31,515 bases of DNA. It comes from Fonticula-like sp. SCN 57-25 (Eukaryota > Nucleariida > Rotosphaerida). Both the position numbers and the translations under genes were made by a program. The DNA lies in the NCBI GenBank assembly GCA_001724245.1, contig MEDX01000118.1, forward strand, positions 1 through 31,515. Reading direction: 5' to 3'. Below are positions 12,001 to 22,358 of the stretch, one piece after another. A model generated the notes under the pieces. It was not told the origin of the DNA. It searched no databases and saw only the letters and a program-made list of their open reading frames with translations. The first letter of the stretch is position 1, and each line of letters opens with the position of its first letter.

Positions 12001-14798
12001 TGATGCTCGCCCACCTCGCGCAGCTCTTTCACGAGCCGAGTATTCGCTGCCAGTCTCTTGTGCTTTTTGACAGGCTGTGCAGTCGTCTGGGTGTGGTGCG
12101 TTCTCAGGAGCTGTTCAAGAAGCCAGTCCAGGCAATGTTTGAGACATATGACGCCGACACTTATGCGCACCTGCTGCGTCCGCAAATCCTGGACAGCTTC
12201 CTGCTGCGCTTTGGCGTTCGTTTTGGCCTCAAGCAGCTGCTCCCCTTTATTTTGGACTGTCTTACCATGAAGGAGCCCCCGACTACAACGGCGCCCGTCA
12301 ACGTCGCGTCCTTTGCGGCAACCGGATCGTCGCCATTTGCCATGTTTGGCAACATTTGGCGCGAGTCGGAGACAACCGATTATGACGCGGCTAGCGACGT
12401 CGAGGCGACGAGCATTTCGCACTTATGCTCCATGGCGCTCACCTCGATTGCGACGCTCATTGGCCCCGTCCTGTGCGTGCGATACATTACGCCTGCGCTG
12501 CTGCGCAAGCAGATTGGCGAGAATGCATCGTCTCAACAATTGCATCACACGCTTGTTGCTATCGGGGGTCTCTTTGGGGACGTCTTTATCACGTCGCACA
12601 TCATGCCCTTCCTTATCAACGCAGTCGAGGGCCACGTGAAAAAGCCGACCGGGCGCACGCCTCTCATTGTCGCCACCATCCTTTCTGTTCTTCAGCGCTT
12701 TGCAGTGCAGCTGCCGGCCGAAGCTGTTATTGGGCTGCTCGCTGGTCAGCTGGGAGAGGTGCTTCACACGCTCATGCAGACTCTGCCGCTTTCAGACAAG
12801 TTGAGTGTGGAGGAACGGCGCGGCATTTTGAAGAATACGCTTTCTCTTCTCGTTTACATCTCTCATGCAATCCCGCGGGCGGACTGGGAGGCCCACATTT
12901 TGCCCATGCTACAGTCGTACTTTGCGAGCTACGACCACATCCATGCGGCGGCCGTCGGCGCCAAGCAGCCGCTAACCGTGTTTACCGGCACGCCGGCCAG
13001 GGTACGCGACGATGATGCCCGCGTTCCAATTATTAACTATTGCCGCGTAGGCTATTTATTCGCCGGTGCTGGCGTCTTACGCATACTCGCAGTTTTGCCT
13101 TTTGATTGGACAGGAGAGCATGCGTCGCTACGTCCCCAACAAGTGCGTTTTTCTTTTATATTTGTTCCTTGCTCACGCGCATGATTCCCAGCGAGCTCAT
13201 TGAAAAGATTATGTATGACCACATTGATGGGGAAGCAAATGCGGCGGCGGCGACGGGTGCGCCCGAGTTGGACCAAGAGGTGCCGGAGGAGGTTGATTGG
13301 TCAGTCCCGCCGGATGCTTCCGTGCTTGCATTGCATGATGAGGTTATTCCGGTCGCCGAGCCTGCGATGCTTCCGTCGGCGCTCTCTATTGCGCCGTCAG
13401 CCGTGGACTCTCTGGAGACCGGAGAAACCGTGTTCATGCAATCGTGGTTTGTATCGCCGGACGAGCAGCTTGACGACGCCGCGCGTGCTCGCAGCAGCAG
13501 TGCCAAGGGCTCCCCGGCGCGTACTTCGATGTCGTCTGGATCCTCATCGACTGCTACGCCGGCGTCTTCCGCGTCGTCGACGTCCTTTTGGCGGTCCAAG
13601 AGCGCCGCTGTTGCCGCCGCTGCCGCTACTGCAGCGATGGCAGAGCATCGAAACTGGCGCGAATATTTTCAGATGCAGTTGCGTCACAAGCAAAAGACGT
13701 CGCACTACTCTTTCAACGAGCATCGTATCCACTCGTACCACGGGCACACGGGGGGCGTCCGGCAGCTGGACGCGGCATTGTGCGAGCGTGTGGGATTGAG
13801 CGGCGGGCGCGACCGCACCATAAAGATCTGGAGCTTGGACGCGCATGGGCACGGCCTTCATCCGCAGCAGCTGCAGCAGACGCAGGTCCTTCAAGCGCAG
13901 TATCGCATGCAGGGCGGCGGTTGCCTGCGCACGTACAATGGTCACCGCAAGAACATTACGGACGCCTTTTTCTTTGCCGATGCGACGCAAGTCGTCTCCA
14001 GCGATGGTAATATCCATTATTGGGAAACGGAGAGCGGTCACGTGTTACAGCAGTTTGAAGCCCCGAAAGGGTTCACGTACTCGAGCGTGGTCGCGGCCGA
14101 GCACTCCAAGACTCTTGTGGCTGCCTCGCAGCAGCTTTACGTGCAGTACGCCAGATTCGATACAAAATTTGAATGATCGACTAATGTTGTGCTTCTCTAG
14201 GCTCTTTGACTTGCGCCAGCGCAGCTTGCGTCACACGCTTCGCACATCTGTCGGGATCCCCAACGGGGCGATCCGCTCCCTCGCGCTGCCGCCGCCGTCG
14301 TCATCGTCTGCTAGCTCTCCCTCGGGCGCGGGTCAGAACCAGCACCAGCTTGCCGTCGGCCTATCGGCGGGCCACCTATCCACCATCGACCTCCGCACTG
14401 GCGCTGTGCTAGGGCAGTGGCGCGTGCCCCAGACCACCGCCGACGTATCGCATCTGAGCTACCTGCCCGACGGGCGCCTGCTCGCCATTGCGGGTGACAC
14501 GCTGAGCGTGGCTGATCCTAAGCGCCACAGCGCGGAATCGCTGCTCAAGGCCGGCGGCGAAATCGTTGCCTTTTGTACATACAAGAGCATGGTTATCGCC
14601 GTGGATGCGAGCAATGCGCTGCACATCACGACCGTGCCTTCGGCGGCCAACCAGCCTGAAAAGGCGAAGGTAACGACCGTCAAGCTCAAGAGCACCGCCG
14701 CCGGGATCAAGAGTAACGTTACCGCCCTTCAGTTCCTCCCTCTGAACCGCCTTGTTTGGTTTGGCTGCGACGACGGCCAGGTCCTTTTGTATCATTAA
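9037..14798 (+). CDS. BEACH-WD40 protein with inactive kinase-like domain (WDR81/LvsG/GFS12 family)
   Basis: The protein has 1835 residues from six exons: 9037-9961, 10008-10265, 10321-13001, 13051-13142, 13192-14145 and 14201-14798. Introns are 46, 55, 49, 49 and 55 bases. Order of parts: a kinase-like N-terminal region in which the catalytic loop reads [10 protein letters not shown] (near residues 282-291) instead of HRDxKxxN, so catalysis is not expected; a BEACH domain from about 325 to 540, starting at [14 protein letters not shown]; a Ser/Ala/Pro-rich linker; a helical region; and WD40 repeats from about 1500 to the end, for example SYHGHTGG and KIWSL. This order matches human WDR81 (1941 residues), plant GFS12 and Dictyostelium LvsG. 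WDR81 works with WDR91 in endosome maturation and in autophagy of protein aggregates. The short fourth exon was placed because its frame joins smoothly into MRRYVPNN. Confidence 0.92.
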
Positions 14799-14989
14799 GC
14801 CTTTTTTTGTATATTTGTGCAATCTCAGTGAGATATCCGATGACGGTAATGAGTACGATTACGCGGGGAGGGCATCAGAGGGTGTGTGAACAGCACAAAT
14901 GGGATATTAAAAAGTCAAATAGCAAGGGAGAAGATACAATATTCCATAGGTTTAATTTTTGTTTGTTGTGTGTGGATGTACATCATAGT

Positions 14990-16553
14990 CTACTTTGAGC
15001 CGCCGAACCAGCCGCCAAACCACCCCGAGGGGGCGGTCTCTTGACCAGCGTCGGCACCCTTCTTCGCCTCCATCTCTGCAAGCTCCTTCTCGGCCTGAGC
15101 GCGTGCCGCCGCCTCAGCCTCGCGCTTCTGCTGCTCCTGGAACTGCTGATGAGCCTGCGCCTGCTGGTCCGCGAGGCTCACCTCCTGCGCGTTGCCGCCA
15201 AAGAGGCTCCCGAGCGTAGTACGGCCCTTGCTACCCGCAGATGCGCGCTGCTGCTGCTCGAGCTGCTGCTTCTGCATTGCGTAGCGCCGCTGGTTCTCTG
15301 CAAACGCCTCCACGACATCCATGCCGGCATACTGCTGAAGGATGGGGCGCACGTCATTGGTGCCCGTCCGTGCAAGCGCTGGTAGTGCCGTGTGAGCGAC
15401 TCACGCATTCAATACCGAGAAAGCCAGCGTACTCTCAAGGAAAGGAATTAGCTGCATAAGCCAGTCGTCGTACTGGTCGTCGGTCCACTTTTTGGCAACG
15501 ATGAGGTTCTCGGGCTGCTTGCGGAGCACCGCGGCGTCATCCTCGACGACGACAACACGGCCGAGATCGCGGTTCAGGCGAGACAAATCCTAAACAAACG
15601 AAAAATTGTGAGCCAAATTGAAAATTAACAAACCACACAAACCAAACACCACAGCAACAGTCTTGCCTAGCACGATGAAATATATCGCACCTTGATGTGA
15701 GCGCCGTCCTCATACTGCGTGGACTCTTTGTAGAGCCGATACATGACATACCCCTGCGGGTCAAGCTTTGAAATAATGGGCTCCGCATAAAAGGGCGCCT
15801 GCTGCGAAAAGATCACAATTTCATAAAAGTTGCTGAGGTACGCGAGGAAGTAGTCGACGCCAGGGCGCCTGCGAATCACCCACCCTTGATCGCGCTGTTG
15901 CACCGGCACGTTAGAACTAACAATTAAAGCAGTTGTCACGTACGCTCCACTCGGAATGCACAAGGGTTTCGTCAAGGTCAAGAACGAGCGTGTACGGGCG
16001 CTGGTACGGCGCGGGCAAAAGGTCTGGCAGCAGCTTGTCGCTGATGGGGTTGTTGAAAAACTGCACAAAGGTTAGACACGCAGACGACTAGGCATACTAC
16101 ATACGTTGAAAAGAAGACTAACGCGGGACGAGAGGCGGTGCCACATGGCGCCGATGCCGTTGTCGTCCTGCTTGAGGTCAATGCCGTGGTCCTTGCTGCG
16201 GACCACATTATCCACCGCCGAGTGCGGGCGAGCTGGGGACACGCTCGTTAGCAACTCCTGGCAGCAGTGGCAAGGAAGCATAAAGACGTACCAAGCTCAA
16301 AGAGAGCAGAACCAATAGCCACACCAGCCGCAGCGTAGCCGATGCGGATCATCCAGGGACTCTGCGCCTTCTCGTGGCTGCTGCCATCGGGGCGGCGGGC
16401 CTTGGCGCCGGTCACCTGGGGAATTTCAACCTTGGGGACGCCGGCGGCGGAGGACGCCGGAGCGGGAGTCGGTGGCAAAGGAGGCTTGGCAGAGAAGCTG
16501 CGCGTGACGGGTGCGCCACGGACACCCAGGCGACTTAGCCGCGCTGCCCACAT
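14990..16553 (-). CDS. TIM50: Mitochondrial inner-membrane translocase subunit Tim50
   Basis: Tim50 is the receptor of the TIM23 complex that takes presequence proteins from the outer membrane. It has 418 residues from six exons: 16553-16292, 16232-16105, 16060-15944, 15894-15691, 15589-15433 and 15378-14990. The frame is open to a GTG at 16586, but the first ATG (16553) gives a textbook arginine-rich, acid-free presequence (residues 1-25). A Pro/Ala linker and one transmembrane segment (about 67-88) follow, then the FCP1/HAD-like intermembrane-space domain from about 145. The HAD motif is complete here ([12 protein letters not shown], Asp158, Asp160, Thr162), whereas many Tim50 proteins have lost it. 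The C-terminus is a Gln/Ala/Glu-rich coiled coil that ends in WFGGWFGG repeats. Introns are 59, 44, 49, 101 and 54 bases. It shares a 181-bp promoter with LSM12. Confidence 0.93.
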
Positions 16554-16734
16554 CTTTTCGCGATCTGGTGGGCGACGATGGCTCACGTGCAGATTTCAAA
16601 AATTGGAGGGAATTGAGAATCAACGGTTCATTCGTAGAGAAAATAGCGCGGATCTTTGTGTTAATCTAAACACTTTAACACTAAACACTTGACACTTCAT
16701 TGCATCGAGGCAGGAACGGGAGACGTTTGTCACA
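16554..16734. promoter_or_regulatory. Shared promoter of TIM50 and LSM12
   Basis: The two divergent start codons are 181 bp apart, so both promoters and both 5' leaders fit in this gap. An ATTGG (inverted CCAAT) lies near 16602. Nothing else is recognisable. Confidence 0.45.
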
Positions 16735-17390
16735 ATGGCGGCGGCTCAGGTGCTCCCTTTCAATGATTATGTGGGCAAGAATGTAAACGTGGAGCTGCGC
16801 GGCGTGTCCTCCGCCGTGAATGGGACGGTTTTGGCTCACGATGCCGAGTCGAACGTCCTGTTGGTAGAGGAGCAGCTTCAGCCCGACACCAAGCTGCCAG
16901 AGCACCTTCGCGGTGAAAAGGCCAACTACCATCTTATCTTGACGCAGAATATTGCCAACATTTCCAGTGTGGGAGATGGAAACCCGGCTTTCCTCAAGTT
17001 GGGTACAGTGAACATGGAGCGCATCCGTAACGCTGAGGCGAAGCGGCTCGCTGAACATGCCGAGATGCTCTCTCGCCGTGGCGTTGGCGTCTCGGAGGAC
17101 GCCCAAAATATTTTTGACGCGCTTGCCAAAACGTACTGTCAAATTTGCGTTCTTTGAGATATCTAACTTGGCCATGCGTTTGTAGAATGAAGTGCTCGTG
17201 GCAAGGAAAGAATATGGTTGTTATGGACGTTCTTATCCAGCCTCCTTACACACCCGAGGCTTGCTCTGGAGGCGCCCCTCGTACCCTTGAGCGCATTAAG
17301 ACAGTGGTACGTTTGGTGCTAGATTTGCATGTCGATCTAACCCTTTTTTGCTTTCAGTTGCAACTCGAGCGTCAGAAGTTGGGTCTCTGA
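16735..17390 (+). CDS. LSM12: LSM12 homologue
   Basis: The protein has 183 residues from exons 16735-17132, 17186-17306 and 17358-17390. The N-terminal half is an LSm-like fold (residues about 8-75, with VGKNVNVEL and VNGTVLAHD). The C-terminal half is the anticodon-binding-like AD domain, with the family motif CxWxGKNMVVMDxVxIxPPY from residue about 136, restored only after the first intron is removed. Human LSM12 has 195 residues and the same two-part layout. It binds ataxin-2 and RNA in animals and fungi. The last exon codes only ten residues. Introns are 53 bases (donor GTACTG) and 51 bases (GTACGT). Confidence 0.92.
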
Positions 17391-17953
17391 TACCCAATGA
17401 TGCAGCCTACTTGTATTCTAATGTAATTGATGCACCCACTTTGTTTGGTTTTAAAGAAAACGCCGGCTCGCTTGGGTTCCCAGCGTGAGGTTTGCGCGAG
17501 AGGCACCTATCACTGACCATAGTATAAAAGAAACCCAGGAATATCTCGTCTAATTTTCGCGCATTTCAACGGTATTACGTAGGATACGTATACATTCGGA
17601 CATTCCGGCTATTTGACACATTATTATAATACCCGCCGCCTGATTGAAATCAGAAAATCAGTTGGAATCAGTTCCGAAACATCGCATTTTCGCCATCCAA
17701 TAAATTGGCACGAAGGTGGATTGCGAGCTATGGATTGGCTGCAGAGTCACGTTCCTCGACGATGATTGGTTCACGATTACAAATACGGTCTTGTGTCCGA
17801 GCTTCATAATTAGTGACAATTTTATGATGGAGTAATATGGCTTGCGCGAGTGCGTTGTTTGTGGAGCTATCAAATTCTTTCCGACTGTTTGTTTCCTCCA
17901 ACTTGGTGACAGACTCACATTCGAGCACATCCGCCGCAACACATACAGCAGCC
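17391..17953 (+). promoter_or_regulatory. Cofilin promoter region with a CCAAT-box cluster
   Basis: This 563-bp gap holds no supported gene. Four CCAAT motifs fall within 73 bases: CCAAT at 17697-17701 and its inverse ATTGG at 17704-17708, 17734-17738 and 17765-17769. They lie 185-257 bases upstream of the cofilin ATG. The first two form a near-palindromic pair. The ten bases GCCATCCAAT (17692-17701) recur at 23448-23457 in front of the small gene. NF-Y/HAP-type control is inferred from the motif. Confidence 0.5.
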
Positions 17954-18773
17954 ATGGTACGTCTGGGGGCCGTTTGGGAGCGTATCGCTGGTGCTAGTGG
18001 GATGATCGCTGTCTGGGGATACGGATGCACCCCGAACACCGCTTGCCGCATCTGGATGCGGCGTCGGATGGTGACATTGCAGCCTCGGATGCAGGCATCT
18101 CTGCGGTGTTTGTTTTGAAAATGTCCAAGAGGCTTTTTGTTCTTTTGGTTTCTGTAGACAACTGGTTGGTGCCATTTTGTGTGTTGTGGTATTTACCTTC
18201 TCTTTCTCTCTCTATGCACTCTCTGGCTCTTTGCCGTTGAGTCTCTCACCCGAGATACATGGTTATTGACGTCGGTTGCCTTTCACAGTCGTCCGGTATT
18301 GTCGTGAACGACGAGGTCATCCAGCGCTACAATGAGCTTAAGACTGGCCGCAAGTACAAGTACGTGTTTTTCAAGATGAACGACGATCTCACCGAGATCG
18401 TCGTCGAGAAGACCGGCCCCGAGCATGCCACCTACGAGGAGTTCATCAACGAGCTGAAGGCCGTCGCCATTGACGATTGCCGTTATGCCGTTTTCGACTT
18501 CGAGTGGGACACCTCGGACGGTGGCAAGCGCCAGAAGATCTGCTTCTACGCCTGGTACGTTTGCGTTCATGCTTTGGGTATTTTTTGCTCATTCCCCTTT
18601 GCAGGTGCCCGGATACCGCCAAGCTTAAGAAGAAGATGGTCTACGCCGCCTCGAAGGACAACCTCCGCAAGAAGCTCGTCGGTCTCGGTGCTGAGATCCA
18701 GGGCACTGACCTCAGCGAGGTCTCGTACGAGACTGTCCTCGACAAGGTCTCGAAGGGCGCTGGCAACCAGTAA
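17954..18773 (+). CDS. COF1: Cofilin (ADF-H domain actin-severing protein)
   Basis: Cofilin binds and severs actin filaments. The protein has 145 residues from exons 17954-17956, 18289-18554 and 18605-18773. The mature sequence opens SSGIVVNDE directly after a strong acceptor (TTTCACAG). The best start is an ATG followed immediately by GTACGT at 17957, making a three-base coding exon and a 332-base intron, the longest in the window. An in-frame ATG at 18259 would give an eleven-residue leader if the intron were kept; I think this less likely. The actin-binding helix region around [11 protein letters not shown] is intact. The end ([14 protein letters not shown]) resembles fungal cofilin, while CRYAVFDFE and KKLVG resemble Acanthamoeba actophorin. 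Codon use is strongly biased, as expected for an abundant protein. Confidence 0.93.
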
Positions 18774-19136
18774 AAACTTCTGTCTCTCTTGAATATAGGC
18801 GTGAGTTTGTGTTTTTTGTGTCTCCGTTTTGTTGTTAATGAAGGCACACCATAAAATTCCCTGCCCCAAAGTTGAACCGCGTCACTTGCACGCACGTAGC
18901 CTGTCCGCCCAATAATTGTCCACCTTGCATCACTCACGCGTTTAGTGGTACATGTCAGCACTTTTAGCTCGGTGATCCAAAGAAACTGTTGTCCCTTTGC
19001 GTGTATGTTTCGTTGTGCAACCGTATCAGTACTCTCACGGAAGCCTGCATACGTCTGTCACGGCTAGCGGCTTCATAGTTGATGATGCTGATGCGTAAGC
19101 CACGGATCAGACAAATCAGGCAAATCAGAAGCCATC
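18774..19136. other. Intergenic region between cofilin and ArgRS
   Basis: The gap holds the cofilin 3' end and the ArgRS promoter. I see no coding region and no clear TATA or CCAAT box. A short tandem motif (ACAAATCAGG, GCAAATCAGA) lies just before the ArgRS start near 19109-19130. Confidence 0.4.
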
Positions 19137-21016
19137 ATGGCGGCCCTGTCAGCTTTCAGAGCTGCGGTGTCGCGTGTAGTATGCCGCGCGGCAGGCCTCC
19201 CCGAGCGCGCGCTTATTCATTGGGTGGAGCGCCCTCGTGTTGCCTCTCATGGTGACTTTGCTGTCCCTTTTGCGCGCATTCTCGAGGCAGCCAAGGAAGC
19301 TGGCGCCCCTCGTCCGCCGCCTCCTTCGGCCATCGCCAAGGGTGTTGTTCCGGACGACTACATTGCGCGCGCAGAGGATGGCGGCGGCTTTGTCAACCTG
19401 CATGTGGACCGCGGCCGCTTTATCCAAGACGTTCTAAAGGACGCGCTCTCGCGCCAGGAGCTTTTCGGCCATGTCGATGATGGTGCGCTAGCCCACGTGG
19501 CCTATGCCCTCGCTGATCGCCGTGGTTCTGCCGTGTAGTGAAGGATGATCTTGTCATTGTGGAGTTTAGCTCGCCGAATATGGCCAAGCCGTTTCACGCG
19601 GGTCATTTGCGGTCGACGATCTTGGGCAACATTTTGAGTAATCTGTTCAAGGCGCGCGGTCATCAGGTGCTAAATGTCAACTATCTCGGCGACTGGGGCA
19701 CGCAATACGGGCTGTTGTCGCTCGGCTTTCAAAAGTATGGCGACGAAGCTCTTTTTGAAAAGGATCCGATTCGCCACTTGTATGATGTGTACGTGCGCAT
19801 CAACGCGGACGCGTCGCAGGATGACGCACTCCGTACCGAGGCCCGCGCCGCATTTGCGCGCCTCGAGCAAGGGGAGCAGGTTGAAACGGCCCTGTGGCAG
19901 CGCTTTCGCGATCTCAGCCTCCGCGAGTACGACCGGCTTTACTCGATGCTGGGCGTCTCTTTTGACGTTCACGACGGCGAGTCATTCGCGCGAAAGACGG
20001 CCCCCAAGGTGGTGAAGGACCTCCTTGACAGCGGCATTGCTAGCGAGCAAAACGGTGCCGTCATCGCCGACCTTTCAGATAAAAAGCTGGGCGTTGTTGT
20101 TTTGGAGAAGAAGGATGGCGCGTCCATCTACTCGTCGCGGGATCTTGGTACGGCGCCATCAAGTGATTGGCCTTTGCTAACAGCTCGCGACAGCGGCGGC
20201 AACCTCTCGGATGGAAAAGTACAAGTTTAATCGGATGGTGTACGTGGCAGGGGCAGAGCAGCAGCTCCACTTTCAGCAGGTGTTTGAGCTGCTGCGCCGC
20301 ATGGGGCACTCATGGGCGGACACTTGCTCACACGTGTCATTTGGCCTTGTTCGAGGCATGTCGTCGCGTGACGGTGCGCACTTTGCCACGACCAAGTCTT
20401 TATGCTGACATTGCTTGGCACAGGCACGGCTGTTTTCCTTGAGAATATTTTGGATCGCGCGGCTGCGAGCATGCGCTCTGTGATTGACGAGAACCCGGAC
20501 AAGTACGAGGACGTCTCTGACGAGGAGCGCGACCACATGGCGCGCCAGCTCGGCCTCGCGGCGGTCGTCGTGCAGGACCTTTCTGCGCGCCGGATCAAGG
20601 ACTATACCTTTGACTGGGCGCGAATGACGGACGCGCGGGGCGACACGGGCGTCTACCTGCAGTACGCCCACGCGCGGTTGATGGGTATCCAGCGCTCGTT
20701 TGGCCGCCCGCTGCCGCATGTCGATTCCGTGGACCTCTCCTCGCTGGCGCGGAGCGAGGACGCGTTCCGCCTGGCGGTGCAGGTGTCACTGTTCCCAGAG
20801 GTCGTCGAGACTGCCCTGGAGAGGACCGAGCCGTCCATGCTCGTGCACTATTTGTTTGACCTCGGCCACGCCATGTCGTCGGCAAACGCGGTGCTCAGAG
20901 TAAAGGACCAGGCACCCGCTGTGGCCGAGCCGCGTATGATGCTCTTTGCGGCCGCAAGGATAGCGCTCGCGAACGGCCTAAAGTTGCTTGGCCTCGTGCC
21001 TCTCGACCGCGTGTAA
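19137..21016 (+). CDS. RARS: Arginyl-tRNA synthetase
   Basis: The enzyme charges tRNA-Arg. It has 575 residues from exons 19137-19482, 19539-20147, 20194-20373 and 20424-21016. The N-terminal additional domain (residues 1-110) is followed by the class I HIGH-type motif as HAGH (135-138) within SPNMAKPFHAGHLRST. The KMSKS-type loop reads MSSRDG (374-379), and a DALR anticodon-binding domain with ARLMGIQRS fills the C-terminus. Its length and its MSSRDG loop resemble fungal cytosolic/mitochondrial and animal mitochondrial (RARS2) enzymes more than the longer cytosolic metazoan form. No presequence is obvious, though the first 20 residues are basic and hydrophobic, so dual targeting is possible. 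Introns are 56, 46 and 50 bases; in the 46-base one an AG next to the branch site is skipped. Confidence 0.94.
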
Positions 21017-21102
21017 TTTCGTGTACATAGTGACCCTGTCTTGGTAGCAATGACAAATTAATTTACATAATACAATAATAATCAACAGACATAAAACATA
21101 TC

Positions 21103-22059
21103 TTACATTTCCGAAATATTCGGTTCGGTTCTCTTTTGCTTCTTGTCTTTGGCCGCGATGAACGGAGCGTGGAGTGCGTCATGCAGACGCTTGGCCTTTT
21201 GCTCACCTACGCCAGGGCACATGTGCATCTGTAGGGTGGTAGCCTCGCAAAGCCGCTTAAACGACTATGCAATCACACGGTAAGTATCTCACTTTTCAAG
21301 CAGCATTCTTCGTACGCCAAATGTGGAAGAAAGAGTGACGACGTCGGTCTTGTTGACGGACCTGACGGACGTCAGTGCGTCGGACAGTTGCGACATGTAG
21401 TCAGTGCTTACTCGACCCTTGAGCGCGTCTGGCGGCTTCTTTTCGTACGCCTTGAAAGTTTCGAGGTACCTTCCTGCCTCCTCCACGCTCCACGCGAGCA
21501 CGATGGTGAACGAGTTGACGAGCGACAGCTTGGAGAGCTCGGTCAGCGAAACGACGTGGTCCTCAACGTCGACTTGCACGAGCAGCACACGCAGCGAATA
21601 CTCGCGCCGAAGGGACTTTAGACGGTTGTAGATGTACTCGGGATGAAGGCGGTGGTAGCGCAGGCTGAGGAAGAGGACGCACGCAGTACGCCCCACAATA
21701 TAGTCCGGGACGATTTCGCCAAACTCCCACGCGACGGTGCGAATGTGCTGAAGAACAGGATTGTTGCGCTGGTTAGGGTGAACCGTGATCGCGTTGGACG
21801 AGTAGACGCTAAACGGACTGGGCAGCGCCCGCGGAGGCTCCGAGGGGGGTCGCACGGCCACAGCAGTCGGCGGAGGCGGAGGCGGAGGCGCAGCGTTGGG
21901 ATCGACGGCGACCCATGTCGAAGACGGCGAATCCGCCGCGGCATCTCTCTGAATCTCATCCTGGCGCTGAGCTTCACTTATTTGAGCAGAACGCGCGCGG
22001 AAGAAGGGAACGCGCGGAGCGGCTGGCGCCTCCGCGAGATCCGGTGGCGCGTCGCCCAT
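21103..22059 (-). CDS. ERCC1: ERCC1/Rad10 DNA-repair endonuclease subunit
   Basis: ERCC1 pairs with XPF/Rad1 to cut DNA 5' of lesions in nucleotide excision and crosslink repair. The protein has 301 residues from exons 22059-21316 and 21264-21103, with a 51-base intron (donor GTACGA). The N-terminus is Pro-rich and disordered. The central ERCC1 domain (about 95-215) carries VLQHIRTVAWEFGEIVPDYI and YHRLHPEYI. The last part is the tandem helix-hairpin-helix that binds XPF (about 235-290), with VRSVNKTDV and CPGVGEQKAKRL. Without the intron the frame stops at 21289 and the second hairpin would be lost; splicing right after STFG restores it. The human protein has 297 residues. The 3' end is only 86 bp from the ArgRS stop. 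Confidence 0.95.
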
Positions 22060-22358
22060 TCCAGATGGCGGGAAACGTGTCGGTTTCGGTCGGTTAGCGG
22101 TTGGTTATAAATATATGCAGGGGTAAGGTGTCAGTAAGGTAGTATAGTGGCTCGACAGATATCGGGGTGCCGAATGAATATGGCAAGGTATACGCATCAT
22201 CAACATGTTTAGCGCCCATTTATCGTTTAGCATTCGTTCGGGCGCAAGTGTGGCTTGCATCATTTGCCAGCACACTTCCGATGTGCAAAGTGATATTCAT
22301 TGATTGTTCACTTGGTGCCGATCATTCGCTTTACGTCATACACAGGTACCTTCCGTTG
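22060..22358. promoter_or_regulatory. Shared promoter of ERCC1 and the dehydrogenase, with a TATA-like box
   Basis: A TATAAATAT sequence is at 22106-22114. It could serve the plus-strand dehydrogenase (start 252 bases downstream) or, read on the minus strand, ERCC1 (start 47 bases away). The dehydrogenase frame is open back to 22167 but the first in-frame ATG is 22359, where family similarity also begins. Confidence 0.45.

Noticed and set aside
13047-13113. Alternative WDR81 intron with donor GTAGGC and acceptor GGACAG
   Set aside because: It also restores the frame but discards a segment ([14 protein letters not shown]) that reads as conserved; the 13002-13050 intron has the GTACGC donor typical here and keeps it.
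18259-18288. Cofilin start at the ATG in [10 protein letters not shown]
   Set aside because: It precedes a strong acceptor and the conserved SSGIVV; cofilins begin right there, and an ATG followed by GTACGT lies upstream. Kept only as a possible variant.
21265-21300. Short ERCC1 intron starting GTGAG at 21292
   Set aside because: It would be only 28 bases and gives the wrong frame for the second helix-hairpin-helix; the GTACGA donor at 21315 gives the right one.
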